From UMGS1590 sp963558655 (GTDB lineage: Bacteria > Bacillota > Peptococcia > Peptococcales > Peptococcaceae), in NCBI GenBank assembly GCA_963558655.1, contig CAUWHJ010000003.1, forward strand, positions 62,001 through 126,000: DNA of 64,000 bases. Reading direction: 5' to 3'. Of this stretch, positions 35,617-44,657 are shown one piece after another. Both the position numbers and the translations under genes were made by a program. The notes below the pieces were generated by a model. The model did not search any database. It was not told the DNA's origin and saw only the letters and a list, made by a program, of their open reading frames with translations. Every line of letters starts with the position of its first letter. Within the stretch, counting starts at the first letter, position 1.

Positions 35617-36789
35617 TCAACTATTCATCATCTTAACGAGCATATTATTAAAAATATTTTCTCCATAGCCATTGCCTGGTACGGCCCATTTGCCATTAAG
35701 ATCAGTTAATACTTTTGCAACGCCGCGATTGCCATGATTAAAACGGCCGTCAACGAGCGTGCAGCCACTTGGCAGAGAAGCTGTTGTCGCATAGGAATAT
35801 AAATGCTGAATGTGGGCTTCTACACCAGTCGCCACACTATCATAAATCCAACCATGAATCCCTACTTGTAGCCAGGCTCTGTTATGATCGACATTTGTAA
35901 GCCAAGAGGCAGCCACTTCTTCTTCAGTTGCTGTATGACCAACAGCACCAAGACCACAATAATTATTCTGCCATGGCTTTACTTCATTGCCATATTGAAA
36001 ATTGCCAGTTTCGAGCAAAGCCTGTGCAAGCGCAACATCGCCACGAATGCCGTATTTTTGGCCAATGGTATAATATTGATACGCAATATTATCAGGGAAT
36101 GGAACAAAGGCTGTGCCATTTGCAATGCAACGTGCACGCACTGTATTTTCTAAATTATTGATATAACGCTGCATCTGCTCAAGGCTGCAATAACTAGCCC
36201 CCATCAGGGTCACCTGATCTGCGCTTTGTGGTCGATTACCATTGTCTGGTTCTTGTGCAGAGCCGGAATTACCATTATCAACAGATCCATTGCCGTTATC
36301 TGGTGGAAGCGGTGTCACCGAACTGTTATCAGTGGTGATCGTCACGCTATTGGAAGAACTGTTCCAGTTGACAGAAGCACCGAGATTTTCTGCAACGATA
36401 CGCACAGGCACCATAGTATAGCCAGTTGGTGTGATATATGGTACACCCGTAGATAAATCAACGTCTAATTGTTGACCGTTGATATAAATTTGCAGCGAAG
36501 AGTGCACCGAAGTTGTGTTGTCAATGTTCGTTGGCTTGGAACCGATAAACACAGTGCGAGTATCATTGTCCCATTCTACCTGGTGCCCAAGACCTTCACT
36601 AACCACACGCAATGGTACATAAACACGTCCATTGATATTTTGTGGCGCACAAGAACTGTCACACTGATAAACGGTTCCATCGATAATTATATTAGCACTG
36701 TCTGCTGCTTCAGCAGGAGTCAGCGTTCCGGCTGAAGTTGCCAAAAAAGCACCTAGTGTACAAGCACAAACAAATTTTTTAAACTGCAT
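35617..36789 (-). CDS. Secreted glucosaminidase with two copper-amine-oxidase-like N-terminal repeats
   Basis: A 390-residue exported cell-wall protein. A signal peptide covers about residues 1-28 (cleavage near AEA). Two copper-amine-oxidase N-terminal-like stalk domains follow (VYVPLRVVSEGLGHQVEWDN and TMVPVRIVAENLGASVNW). Then a Ser/Asn/Pro-rich linker (~155-185) and a C-terminal endo-beta-N-acetylglucosaminidase domain, with the catalytic Glu expected in ALAQALLETGNF and the NNYCGLGA segment. It would cut peptidoglycan during growth or division. The amine-oxidase-like domain is a cell-surface module common in Firmicutes, not an enzyme here. Confidence 0.85.
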   Translation of the reverse strand: MQFKKFVCACTLGAFLATSAGTLTPAEAADSANIIIDGTVYQCDSSCAPQNINGRVYVPLRVVSEGLGHQVEWDNDTRTVFIGSKPTNIDNTTSVHSSLQIYINGQQLDVDLSTGVPYITPTGYTMVPVRIVAENLGASVNWNSSSNSVTITTDNSSVTPLPPDNGNGSVDNGNSGSAQEPDNGNRPQSADQVTLMGASYCSLEQMQRYINNLENTVRARCIANGTAFVPFPDNIAYQYYTIGQKYGIRGDVALAQALLETGNFQYGNEVKPWQNNYCGLGAVGHTATEEEVAASWLTNVDHNRAWLQVGIHGWIYDSVATGVEAHIQHLYSYATTASLPSGCTLVDGRFNHGNRGVAKVLTDLNGKWAVPGNGYGENIFNNMLVKMMNS

Positions 36790-36964
36790 CCAATCTTCCT
36801 TTCGTACGCGTATCGGTAAGACACGCTATATAGTCACATTCATTTTTCATAATAGCACAAAAAACGTCAATTTTGAAGTTGACCGATATTTTGTAACCAA
36901 CCTGTTAGGAATAGGAGTAATTCTTTTTTGTTTATCTAATTTGTCATTCAAATTCATAGCTATC

Positions 36965-36993
36965 TTCAAAAAAAGACTGTTTTATGTTATGAT
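36965..36993 (+). promoter_or_regulatory. Promoter of the cyclophilin gene
   Basis: TTCAAA (36965-36970), 17-bp spacer, TATGAT (36988-36993), ~38 bp before the start codon. Confidence 0.55.
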
Positions 36994-37030
36994 TAGAGTA
37001 TTCCATTTGTGAGAAAGGGTTGAATGAATA

Positions 37031-37552
37031 ATGTCGAATCCTCAGGTAGAAATTAAAATGAAAAGTGGTCATTCTATGACCGTAGAATTGTATCCTGATG
37101 TTGCTCCAAACACGGTAAACAATTTTTTATTTTTAGCAAACAACGGCTTCTATAATGGTCTCATCTTCCATCGTGTTATCAAAGGTTTCATGATTCAAGG
37201 TGGTGACCCACAAGGTACTGGTATGGGCGGTCCTGGCTGGAGTATCAAAGGTGAATTTAAGCAGAATGGCGTAGAAAATGATCTCAAACACGACCGTGGC
37301 GTGATTTCCATGGCACGGTCAATGCATCCAGACAGCGCCGGAAGTCAGTTCTTTATCATGCACGCTAAAGCGCCACATCTCGATGGTGCCTATGCAGCTT
37401 TTGGTAAATTGGTTGATGGTTTCGATGAACTCGATCGCATTGCTGAAACAAAAACAAACTTCTCCGACCGTCCATTGGAAGATGAAGTGATTGAAAAAAT
37501 GATTGTCACCCTCAATGGTTACGAACCAGAAGCACCAAAAGTGATTCGTTAA
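37031..37552 (+). CDS. Peptidyl-prolyl cis-trans isomerase, cyclophilin type
   Basis: A 173-residue cytosolic cyclophilin that speeds proline isomerisation in folding proteins. Active-site segments are FHRVIKGFMIQGGDP (catalytic Arg), ISMARSMHPDSAGSQFFI and HLDGAYAAFGKLVDG. There is no signal peptide, so it acts in the cytoplasm. ATG 37031 follows GAGAAAGGGTTGAATGAATA. The gene stands alone between its own promoter and a bidirectional terminator. Confidence 0.95.
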   Translation: MSNPQVEIKMKSGHSMTVELYPDVAPNTVNNFLFLANNGFYNGLIFHRVIKGFMIQGGDPQGTGMGGPGWSIKGEFKQNGVENDLKHDRGVISMARSMHPDSAGSQFFIMHAKAPHLDGAYAAFGKLVDGFDELDRIAETKTNFSDRPLEDEVIEKMIVTLNGYEPEAPKVIR

Positions 37553-37560
37553 GCACGCAT

Positions 37561-37605
37561 AAAAACAGGGTCTTTATCCAACACCTGGATAAAGACCCTG
37601 TTTTT
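37561..37605. terminator. Bidirectional intrinsic terminator
   Basis: A perfect 20-bp inverted repeat: 37561-37580 with 37586-37605 around a 5-nt loop, A-rich on one side and T-rich on the other. It serves the cyclophilin gene and the convergent minus-strand small gene, whose stop codon lies at its edge. Confidence 0.92.
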
Positions 37606-37786
37606 ATGCTCTGAACACCTCTTCGTCGTCAGAAGCCTCATCATTTTTGAGAGCGTTAAGTAATACAGAAGCACCAGCTGCAATAATCGCCAAAAAAACA
37701 GCTGTAAAAGTACGTTCTTTAGCAGTATGTGCTATACTACCAAGATAGGCATTACGTAGTTCTTTGTTTTTATATTTCTTAGCCAT
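37604..37786 (-). CDS. Small single-pass membrane protein, unknown
   Basis: A 60-residue protein with a basic N-terminus (MAKKYKNKELRNAY), one hydrophobic helix (TFTAVFLAIIAAGASVLL, about residues 28-45) and an acidic tail. ATG 37786 is chosen with GGGAGAG upstream; it overlaps no other start and lies 2 nt past the smpB stop, so it is likely translated from the same mRNA. No family recognised. Confidence 0.6.
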   Translation of the reverse strand: MAKKYKNKELRNAYLGSIAHTAKERTFTAVFLAIIAAGASVLLNALKNDEASDDEEVFRA

Positions 37787-37788
37787 AA

Positions 37789-38247
37789 TCAATGTCTCTC
37801 CCTTTCTCTTAGTGCGCGATTGATTTCACGCTCAGCGGAACGTTTGGCTTCAGTAGCACGTTTATCGTAAAGTTTTTTACCGCGAACAACCGCAATTTCC
37901 ATTTTTACACGACCATTTTTAAAATAGAGTTTTAATGGCACAAGGCCAAGTCCTTTTTCCTGTGTTTTTGCACGCAATTTAAGAATTTCTTTTTTATGCA
38001 GCAACAATTTGCGTTTTCGCAAAGGATCTACATTAAAGATGTTGCCCTGTTCATAAGGACTTACGTGCATACCTTCTATAAAAGCCTCGTTATTTTGAAT
38101 AAAGATATACGAATCTTTAAGATTCGCATGACCGGCACGCATAGATTTTACCTCAGTACCTTTCAAAGCAATGCCTGCTTCAAGTGATTCGAGAATAAAA
38201 TAATCATGCCTTGCTTTTCTGTTTTCTGCTATTATTTTTTGACCCAC
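37789..38247 (-). CDS. smpB: SsrA-binding protein SmpB
   Basis: A 152-residue small basic protein that binds tmRNA and brings it to stalled ribosomes. Family segments are IIAENRKARHDYFILESLEAG, GTEVKSMRAGHANLKDSYI, MHVSPYEQGN and the basic C-terminal tail KKLYDKRATEAKRSAEREINRA. The start is GTG 38247, with GAGGAAG upstream; longer in-frame versions would add ~50 unrelated residues from within rnr. The gene overlaps the 3' end of rnr by 44 nt. Together with rnr and ssrA it completes trans-translation. Confidence 0.93.
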   Translation of the reverse strand: MGQKIIAENRKARHDYFILESLEAGIALKGTEVKSMRAGHANLKDSYIFIQNNEAFIEGMHVSPYEQGNIFNVDPLRKRKLLLHKKEILKLRAKTQEKGLGLVPLKLYFKNGRVKMEIAVVRGKKLYDKRATEAKRSAEREINRALRERERH

Positions 38248-40525
38248 GATGCGTCTTCCTCTTCTTATTTGATGTTTTCTTATATCCTGTTCGCTCAGAT
38301 GTTTTTTTGCGTGTACGCGTTGTTGCTGTAACCTGATTTGGCTTTTTTCGCCCTGTTTCGTTCTTAATCGTAATGCTGTTTGTCTGGACAACATTTTTTA
38401 GAACAAAATCAATCGTCGCATCTTTCATATTCACAGCATTCAAAACAACTGTCACCTTTTGTCCTAATTTGAAGCTGCGACGGCTATGCTCACCGACAAG
38501 ACAAAGGTTTTCAGCATCATAAAAATAATAATCATCAACGAGCGTAGAGATGTGAACCAAGCCTTCTACCGAATTGTCCAAACGCACAAAGAAACCAAAA
38601 GATGTTACACTGACAATTTGTGCTTCATAGATACTTCCAACAAAAGGCAACATATATTCAGCCTTTTTCAGATCAACACTTGCACGTTCTGCTTCTTCTG
38701 CATTCCGCTCGCAACTTGAAGCCTGCTCGCTGGCATCAGAGAAAAGTTTTTCATAATGCTTTATGCGATGTTCATTGAGCCGGTTATCATTTTGTAAGAA
38801 TTCTTTAATCAAGCGATGAATGGATAAATCACTATAACGACGAATTGGTGAGGTGAAATGAGTGTAGTGGCGACTTGCCAACCCAAAATGAGATGTCTTT
38901 TTGGTGGTATAGTAAGCATGGTTCATCATCCGCAGCATCATCATGCTAACGATTTCTGCACAATCCAGCTCTTCTGCCTTATCAAGAATCCACTGCAAAT
39001 CCTTGGCGTTAAATTCATGTTCTGGACCGCCTGGAAGAACAATACCCAGACGTTGAATATATTGCAAAAAAGCATCACGTTTTTCTACTTCCGGTTCTTC
39101 ATGGACACGATAGATAAACGGTAACCGACGACGGAAAAAATACGCTGCTACTGTTTCATTGGCAAGAATCATAAATTCCTCAATAATTTGCTCGGCTATG
39201 CCTCGCTCACGCACAACAATATCAACAGCGCGCCCCTGATCATCAAGCATCACTTTGCTTTCAGGCAAATCAAATTCTAAAGCCCCACGCTCAATTCTCT
39301 TCTTATACAGAATCTTACTTAGTGTATGCATCTCATTGAATGTTTCCACATAAGATGGATCCTCATCAAAGCGCTGTGTTTTGATGATGTCATTAACAGT
39401 ATCATAAGTAAAACGTTTTTCTACGTTAATAATTGATTCACTGATTTCCGCTGCAACAACCCGTCCACGTGGATTAATCTCCATTACACATGAGAGTGCA
39501 AAACGATCTTCCCCTGCATTAAGACTGCAAATACCATTAGAAATGTCTGTCGGCAACATCGGTAGTACGCGATCTACAAAATAGACGCTCGTGCCCCGTC
39601 GAAAAGCTTCCTTATCCAAAAGCGAACCTTCTTTAATGTACTCGCCAACATCTGCAATGTGTACACCAAGCATATAATTGCCGTTTTCCAGTTTAACAAT
39701 CTGTACAGCATCGTCTAAATCTTTGGAATCTGCTCCATCAATTGTGACAATGTGGCTATAATAGCGAAAATCGCGGCGTCTCTCCAACTGTCCTCCAACC
39801 GGTTGCAGGCTCAAGCGTCGTGCTTCTTCTAATTGTTCATCCGTAAAATTCGGACTAAGATCGTAGCGATAAACCAACGAGAGTACATCAACACCCGGTG
39901 CTTCCGCAGAACCAAGTCGGGCAATAATTTCGCCTTCTGGTATCTCACCCTTACCACCCCAATAGGTGATTTCTACAAGCACCTTATCGCCATCCTGAGC
40001 ATGATAAGTTTTATCAAACGGCACAACAATATCCTGCCCAAAGGTTTGATTATCCGGAACAACAAACGCATAATGGCGCTTAGGTTTATAGGTACCAACA
40101 TACATCTTATTGTGGCGCTCCAAAATCCGCACAACTTCACATTCATCACGATTTTTTCCGCCTGGATTGTTGGCTGCATTGCGATGTTTCATAATGCGTA
40201 CAATAACACGATCGCCATTTTGTGCAGAATTCAAACTGTCCGGCGGAATGAACAAGTCTTCCATATCCATATTGTCCGTAACCAGAAAGCCAAAGCCTTT
40301 CTTGAGCTTCTTCACGCGACCTGTGAGTAGATTCATCTGTTCAGGAATACCATAATGATCCGTACGTGTTTTTACAATGCGCCCATCTTTCTCAAGTTCA
40401 TCCAACGCGCTTTTGATCTCAGCTGGCGCAATTTTTTTAGGATCAAAGATTTTTAAGATATTGTCAAAGCTCGTTGGTCCAGTCAATGCCTCTTTAAGAT
40501 GTTTGTATACAAAGTCTTTGTTCAC
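38204..40525 (-). CDS. rnr: Ribonuclease R
   Basis: A 773-residue 3'-5' exoribonuclease of the RNB family that degrades structured RNA, including mRNAs released by trans-translation. It has an N-terminal helix-turn-helix/cold-shock region (about 1-220) and the RNB catalytic domain with IDGADSKDLDDAV (~260) and the FTSPIRRYSDL motif. An S1 domain follows (GSIYEAQIVSVTSFGFFVRL), then a Lys/Arg-rich tail of ~45 residues. The start is GTG 40525 behind GAGGTG. The tail coding region overlaps smpB. Confidence 0.95.
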   Translation of the reverse strand: MNKDFVYKHLKEALTGPTSFDNILKIFDPKKIAPAEIKSALDELEKDGRIVKTRTDHYGIPEQMNLLTGRVKKLKKGFGFLVTDNMDMEDLFIPPDSLNSAQNGDRVIVRIMKHRNAANNPGGKNRDECEVVRILERHNKMYVGTYKPKRHYAFVVPDNQTFGQDIVVPFDKTYHAQDGDKVLVEITYWGGKGEIPEGEIIARLGSAEAPGVDVLSLVYRYDLSPNFTDEQLEEARRLSLQPVGGQLERRRDFRYYSHIVTIDGADSKDLDDAVQIVKLENGNYMLGVHIADVGEYIKEGSLLDKEAFRRGTSVYFVDRVLPMLPTDISNGICSLNAGEDRFALSCVMEINPRGRVVAAEISESIINVEKRFTYDTVNDIIKTQRFDEDPSYVETFNEMHTLSKILYKKRIERGALEFDLPESKVMLDDQGRAVDIVVRERGIAEQIIEEFMILANETVAAYFFRRRLPFIYRVHEEPEVEKRDAFLQYIQRLGIVLPGGPEHEFNAKDLQWILDKAEELDCAEIVSMMMLRMMNHAYYTTKKTSHFGLASRHYTHFTSPIRRYSDLSIHRLIKEFLQNDNRLNEHRIKHYEKLFSDASEQASSCERNAEEAERASVDLKKAEYMLPFVGSIYEAQIVSVTSFGFFVRLDNSVEGLVHISTLVDDYYFYDAENLCLVGEHSRRSFKLGQKVTVVLNAVNMKDATIDFVLKNVVQTNSITIKNETGRKKPNQVTATTRTRKKTSERTGYKKTSNKKRKTHRGSKNNSRKQKSKA

Positions 40526-40684
40526 GTTTTAACACCTCACTTGCTATTAGCTTATCACACCGATGCGTCTTCTAGCAAGGTGCAAGATGACAACCTTAAA
40601 GTTTTCAATCACCTTCGTTTTTGAACAGACAATACGTCTCTATAACGCTCACATCTGCCTTCACAATTTTAATCTTATTAAAAC

Positions 40685-40716
40685 AGAAAATGCCGAACAA
40701 TCACGTCCGACATTTT
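40685..40716 (-). terminator. Terminator of the arginine operon
   Basis: On the minus strand AAATGTCG and CGGCATTT form a stem (one G-U) closed around a ~10-nt loop and followed by TTCTGTTTT, just after argH. Confidence 0.6.
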
Positions 40717-40726
40717 TCTTTAGTTA

Positions 40727-42145
40727 TTAAAATTGATAACGCTCTACCATCTGATGATGTGTTTCTTTCATCTTGGTAAGAAACTGTCTGTTTTGATCGA
40801 TGGCGTATTGTACCTGCTCAGGGCTTGGTGCACCAATGGTCAAACGTTTATGAATACAGGTATCAATGGAGATTTTATCATAGATGTCTTCTTCGATAAG
40901 TGGCGAGAAGTTTTTAAATTCATCCATGTTGCAATCGTCCAGTGCTTTCTGATGCATAAGGCAGTAAGCTACCGCTTCACCGACAATGGCATGTGCATCA
41001 CGGAAAGGTACACCCTTGGTTACTAAATAATCTGCAAAATCGGTAGCATTGGTAAAACCACCAGCTGCTGCGCGACGCATATTGCTTTCTTTGAAGGTTG
41101 CAGTAGCAAGCATTTTTTCAAAAATAAGCAGACATTTTTTCCATGTATCCACCGTATCAAAAACGCCTTCTTTATCTTCCTGCATATCCTTATTATAGGC
41201 AAGCGGCAACCCTTTCATGGTGGTCAAAAGACCCATGAGCGCCCCGTAAACTCGACCTGTTTTACCACGCACCAGTTCTGCAACATCAGGATTTTTCTTC
41301 TGTGGCATGATACTGCTGCCAGTGCTGTAAGCATCGTCTAAATCAATAAATGCAAATTCCTGACTAGCCCAAAGAATAACTTCTTCACAGAAACGACTCA
41401 AATGCATCATGCTGATGGCCGCATCGCTTAAAAATTCCAATGCAAAATCACGATCGCTCACCCCATCGAGAGAATTTAAGCATGGCGCATCAAAATGCAA
41501 TGCTTGTGCAGTTTCGTTGCGATTAAGCGGGAAGGTCGTTCCTGCTAAAGCGCCACTGCCAAGCGGCATAATGTTGTTTCGTTCAAGCCAACTGTCAAGG
41601 CGTTGGTAATCGCGCTTAAACATCTCAAAATAAGCCATTATATGATGCCCAAGTGTAATGGGTTGTGCACGTTGCAAATGCGTGTAACCTGGCATTGCTG
41701 TTTCAAGATGTTTTTGAGCAATTCCAAGTAATGTTTCCAAAAATTCAAGGAGCTGTGCTTGAATGACCATCACTTCGTGTCGCAAATACATACGCATATC
41801 AACGGCAACTTGGTCATTACGGCTACGACCCGTATGGAGTTTTTTACCAACATCCCCAACTTTTTCGGTAAGCAAGACTTCCATATTCATATGAATGTCT
41901 TCATCAGCAGGGTTAAAATGCACCTGACCTGCTTCAATTTCTTCAAGGATGTCACGCAAGCCCTGAACAAGAGTCTGCGCTTCTTCTTCAGAAATCACGC
42001 CAACATTTCCCAGCATCGTTGCATGGGCAATACTTCCTTGAATATCCCAATAATACAATTTTTGATCAAAGCTGATGGAGGAATGAAAATCCTCCATCAG
42101 CTTGTCACTATCTTTACTAAAACGACCACCCCAAAGCTTTGCCAT
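40727..42145 (-). CDS. argH: Argininosuccinate lyase
   Basis: A 472-residue enzyme that splits argininosuccinate into arginine and fumarate, the last step of arginine synthesis. The fumarase/aspartase superfamily signature GSSIMPQKKNPD is near residue 280, with the catalytic Ser in this loop. HTGRSRNDQVAVDMR and MPGYTHLQRAQP are further substrate-site segments. Length is typical. It is the last gene of the minus-strand operon, 13 nt after argG. Confidence 0.97.
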   Translation of the reverse strand: MAKLWGGRFSKDSDKLMEDFHSSISFDQKLYYWDIQGSIAHATMLGNVGVISEEEAQTLVQGLRDILEEIEAGQVHFNPADEDIHMNMEVLLTEKVGDVGKKLHTGRSRNDQVAVDMRMYLRHEVMVIQAQLLEFLETLLGIAQKHLETAMPGYTHLQRAQPITLGHHIMAYFEMFKRDYQRLDSWLERNNIMPLGSGALAGTTFPLNRNETAQALHFDAPCLNSLDGVSDRDFALEFLSDAAISMMHLSRFCEEVILWASQEFAFIDLDDAYSTGSSIMPQKKNPDVAELVRGKTGRVYGALMGLLTTMKGLPLAYNKDMQEDKEGVFDTVDTWKKCLLIFEKMLATATFKESNMRRAAAGGFTNATDFADYLVTKGVPFRDAHAIVGEAVAYCLMHQKALDDCNMDEFKNFSPLIEEDIYDKISIDTCIHKRLTIGAPSPEQVQYAIDQNRQFLTKMKETHHQMVERYQF

Positions 42146-42158
42146 AATGAAGCCTCAC

Positions 42159-43364
42159 TTACTTTTTCAGGCTCTGCTTCATCAAAGCATTGACTTTGAG
42201 TGGAAGACCAAAGAGGTTAATGAAACCTTCTGCATCGGCTTGGTTATAAACTTCGTCTTCGCCAAAGGTAACAAATTCTTCGTTGTAGAGAGAATATGGC
42301 GATGTCATACCAGCGGTTGTAACATTGCCTTTATAAAGTTTCAAGCGCACGTCACCGGAACAAGTTTCCTGAGTTTTGTCGATAAAGGCATCCAGCGCAT
42401 CTTTCAATGGCGTATACCACAGACCATCATAAACAAGCTGTGCGTATTTCACAGCAGCCGTTGCTTTGAATGCCATTGTGTCACGGTCTAAAGTCAGCGA
42501 TTCAAGCCCCTGATGAGCAATATGCAGAATGGTGCCACCAGGTGTTTCATAAACACCACGGCTCTTCATCCCAACGAGACGGTTTTCAACAATGTCGAGA
42601 ATACCAATGCCATGCTTTGCGCCCAGTTCATTGAGTTTTTCAAGCATCGCCAACGGAGTCAATTCCTCGCCGTTAAGCTTAACAGCATTACCTTTTTCAA
42701 AAGTCAGCGTAATATATTCTGGTTCGTTAGGCGCTTCTTCCGGACGATTGCAGATAAGATAAAGATCATCAAGCGGTTCATTGGCTGGATCTTCGAGATC
42801 AGCACCTTCATGGGACAAATGAAGCACATTGCGGTCCATGCTGTATGGGCGTTTTTTGGTAACTGGTACAGGAATGTTGTGAGCGTTTGCAAAGTCTACG
42901 GCATCTTCACGGCTCTTAATATCCCAGATGCGCCATGGCGCGATGATTTTTGTTGCAGGGCTGAGTGCTTTAATGGCGAGTTCAAAACGTACTTGGTCGT
43001 TCCCTTTACCAGTGGCACCGTGAGCAATATAGTCAGCGCCTTCTTTCTGAGCTACTTCAACGAGTGCTTTGGCAATCAGCGGACGGGCACAAGAGGTTCC
43101 TAATAAGTAACCGCCTTCGTAAACAGCGCCAGAACGAATGACAGGATAGACATAGTCACGCACAAATTCTTCTTTGAGATCAGCGATATAAACTTTACTT
43201 GCACCGGAAGCCAGCGCTTTGTCATGAACAACGTCCAGTTCATCGCCCTGGCCAACATCACCACACACAGCAATAACTTCACAATTATCGTAGTTTTCTT
43301 TTAACCAAGGAATAATGATTGATGTGTCAAGACCACCAGAATAAGCTAATACAACTTTAGACAT
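42159..43364 (-). CDS. argG: Argininosuccinate synthase
   Basis: A 401-residue enzyme that joins citrulline and aspartate using ATP. The N-terminal PP-loop is VLAYSGGLDTSI. The later segments ARPLIAKALVEVA, YIAHGATGKGNDQVRFE and RPYSMDRNVLHLSHEG are typical for the family. ATG 43364 has TAGGAGGATTTTATT upstream. It lies 19 nt after argF. Confidence 0.97.
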   Translation of the reverse strand: MSKVVLAYSGGLDTSIIIPWLKENYDNCEVIAVCGDVGQGDELDVVHDKALASGASKVYIADLKEEFVRDYVYPVIRSGAVYEGGYLLGTSCARPLIAKALVEVAQKEGADYIAHGATGKGNDQVRFELAIKALSPATKIIAPWRIWDIKSREDAVDFANAHNIPVPVTKKRPYSMDRNVLHLSHEGADLEDPANEPLDDLYLICNRPEEAPNEPEYITLTFEKGNAVKLNGEELTPLAMLEKLNELGAKHGIGILDIVENRLVGMKSRGVYETPGGTILHIAHQGLESLTLDRDTMAFKATAAVKYAQLVYDGLWYTPLKDALDAFIDKTQETCSGDVRLKLYKGNVTTAGMTSPYSLYNEEFVTFGEDEVYNQADAEGFINLFGLPLKVNALMKQSLKK

Positions 43365-43383
43365 AATAAAATCCTCCTATTTT

Positions 43384-44310
43384 TTACATAATAGCAGCCA
43401 TGATGGCTTTATGGGCGTGCATACGATTTTCAGCTTCATCAAAAATAACACTGCGTTCGTGTTCGAGAACATCATCTGTTACTTCATAACCGCGATAGGC
43501 TGGCAGACAATGCATGAAGATGGCATCATCTTTAGCCAAAGCAAACATTTCTGCATCAATTTGATAACCAGCAAACGCTTTGGCGCGTGCCTCTTTTTCA
43601 GCTTCTTGTCCCATGCTTGCCCATGTATCAGTATATACAACATCCGCATCCTTCACAACCGCTTTAGGGTCATTCGTAAGGGTAAGACGCAAATTGTTCG
43701 CATCAGCAATGCTTTGTGCATAAGCAACAATCTCTGCATCTGGCTTATAGCCATCAGGAGTAGCAATGGCAACATTAAGACCGCATTTTAACAAACCAAT
43801 CATCAGCGAATGAGTCATATTGTTGCCATCACCTACATAGCAAAAATCAAGTCCTGCAAGATGCCCCTTCTGCTCTTTAATGGTAATCAGGTCTGCGATA
43901 ATTTGTGTTGGATGATAGGTATCGGTAAGACCATTGATAACCGGTACATCAGCGTATTTTGCAAATTCTTCTACTTCTGCCTGTTCGTAGGTGCGGATAA
44001 GAATCCCGTCTACATAGCGCGCCAATACACGGGCTGTATCTTTTACAGGTTCGCCGCGACCAATCTGTAAATCTTTGGTGCTCAGAAAAAGAGCTTGACC
44101 ACCAAGCTGATACATCCCAACTTCAAAAGAAACGCGAGTGCGGGTAGACGATTTTTGGAAAATCATCGCCAATGATTTCCCTTGAAGGTATGGATGAGGA
44201 ATACCTTTCTTTTGTTTATCTTTCAAATCCAAACCAAGATCAACAATATATTGAATTTCTTCGCCAGTGAAATCACGCAAAGTCAAAAAATCTCTGCCTT
44301 TAAGATTCAT
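43384..44310 (-). CDS. argF: Ornithine carbamoyltransferase
   Basis: A 308-residue enzyme that makes citrulline from ornithine and carbamoyl phosphate. The carbamoyl-phosphate loop is SSTRTRVSFEVG (~53), HPTQIIADL sits near 132, and the ornithine-binding HCLPAYRG near 265. Its start overlaps the end of the upstream 111-residue gene by 11 nt, so translation may be coupled. The arginine-pathway context points to the anabolic enzyme. Confidence 0.96.
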   Translation of the reverse strand: MNLKGRDFLTLRDFTGEEIQYIVDLGLDLKDKQKKGIPHPYLQGKSLAMIFQKSSTRTRVSFEVGMYQLGGQALFLSTKDLQIGRGEPVKDTARVLARYVDGILIRTYEQAEVEEFAKYADVPVINGLTDTYHPTQIIADLITIKEQKGHLAGLDFCYVGDGNNMTHSLMIGLLKCGLNVAIATPDGYKPDAEIVAYAQSIADANNLRLTLTNDPKAVVKDADVVYTDTWASMGQEAEKEARAKAFAGYQIDAEMFALAKDDAIFMHCLPAYRGYEVTDDVLEHERSVIFDEAENRMHAHKAIMAAIM

Positions 44311-44635
44311 GAGTATCTCCTTTCATTTCATGACTATAAAAGATAATGTTCTTAAAACCAACGCAAGCAGCAATATAATAAGGTCTCAGTTTGAGATATG
44401 CCAAATCATCTACCGCTATGCGAAGTGGCTCGGTATCAGCGTTAAGGAAAGTAATCACGCACTGGTCACCTTGCACATCAAAATCAACATTATACAACCA
44501 AGCACTCTCTGCTTGACCATGACATTTATATTTTAAGTTTACATATTTCAATTTGCCCAATGCTTCATAAATGGTTTCATGGGCTGCGTTTATCATATCA
44601 TAAGCATCCTTACAATATAATTCTTTGTCGATCAT
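44300..44635 (-). CDS. Uncharacterised 111-residue protein inside the arginine operon
   Basis: A small soluble protein with no signal or membrane segment, not recognised. It contains predicted beta-rich stretches (SAWLYNVDFDVQGDQCVITFLN) and two cysteines near the N-terminal half. AAGGAG lies 12 nt before ATG 44635. It overlaps the argF start by 11 nt and follows tyrA by 22 nt, so it is transcribed with the operon. The tight overlap favours a real gene. Confidence 0.6.
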   Translation of the reverse strand: MIDKELYCKDAYDMINAAHETIYEALGKLKYVNLKYKCHGQAESAWLYNVDFDVQGDQCVITFLNADTEPLRIAVDDLAYLKLRPYYIAACVGFKNIIFYSHEMKGDTHES

Positions 44636-44657
44636 AAACGCTTCACACTCCTTGAGC

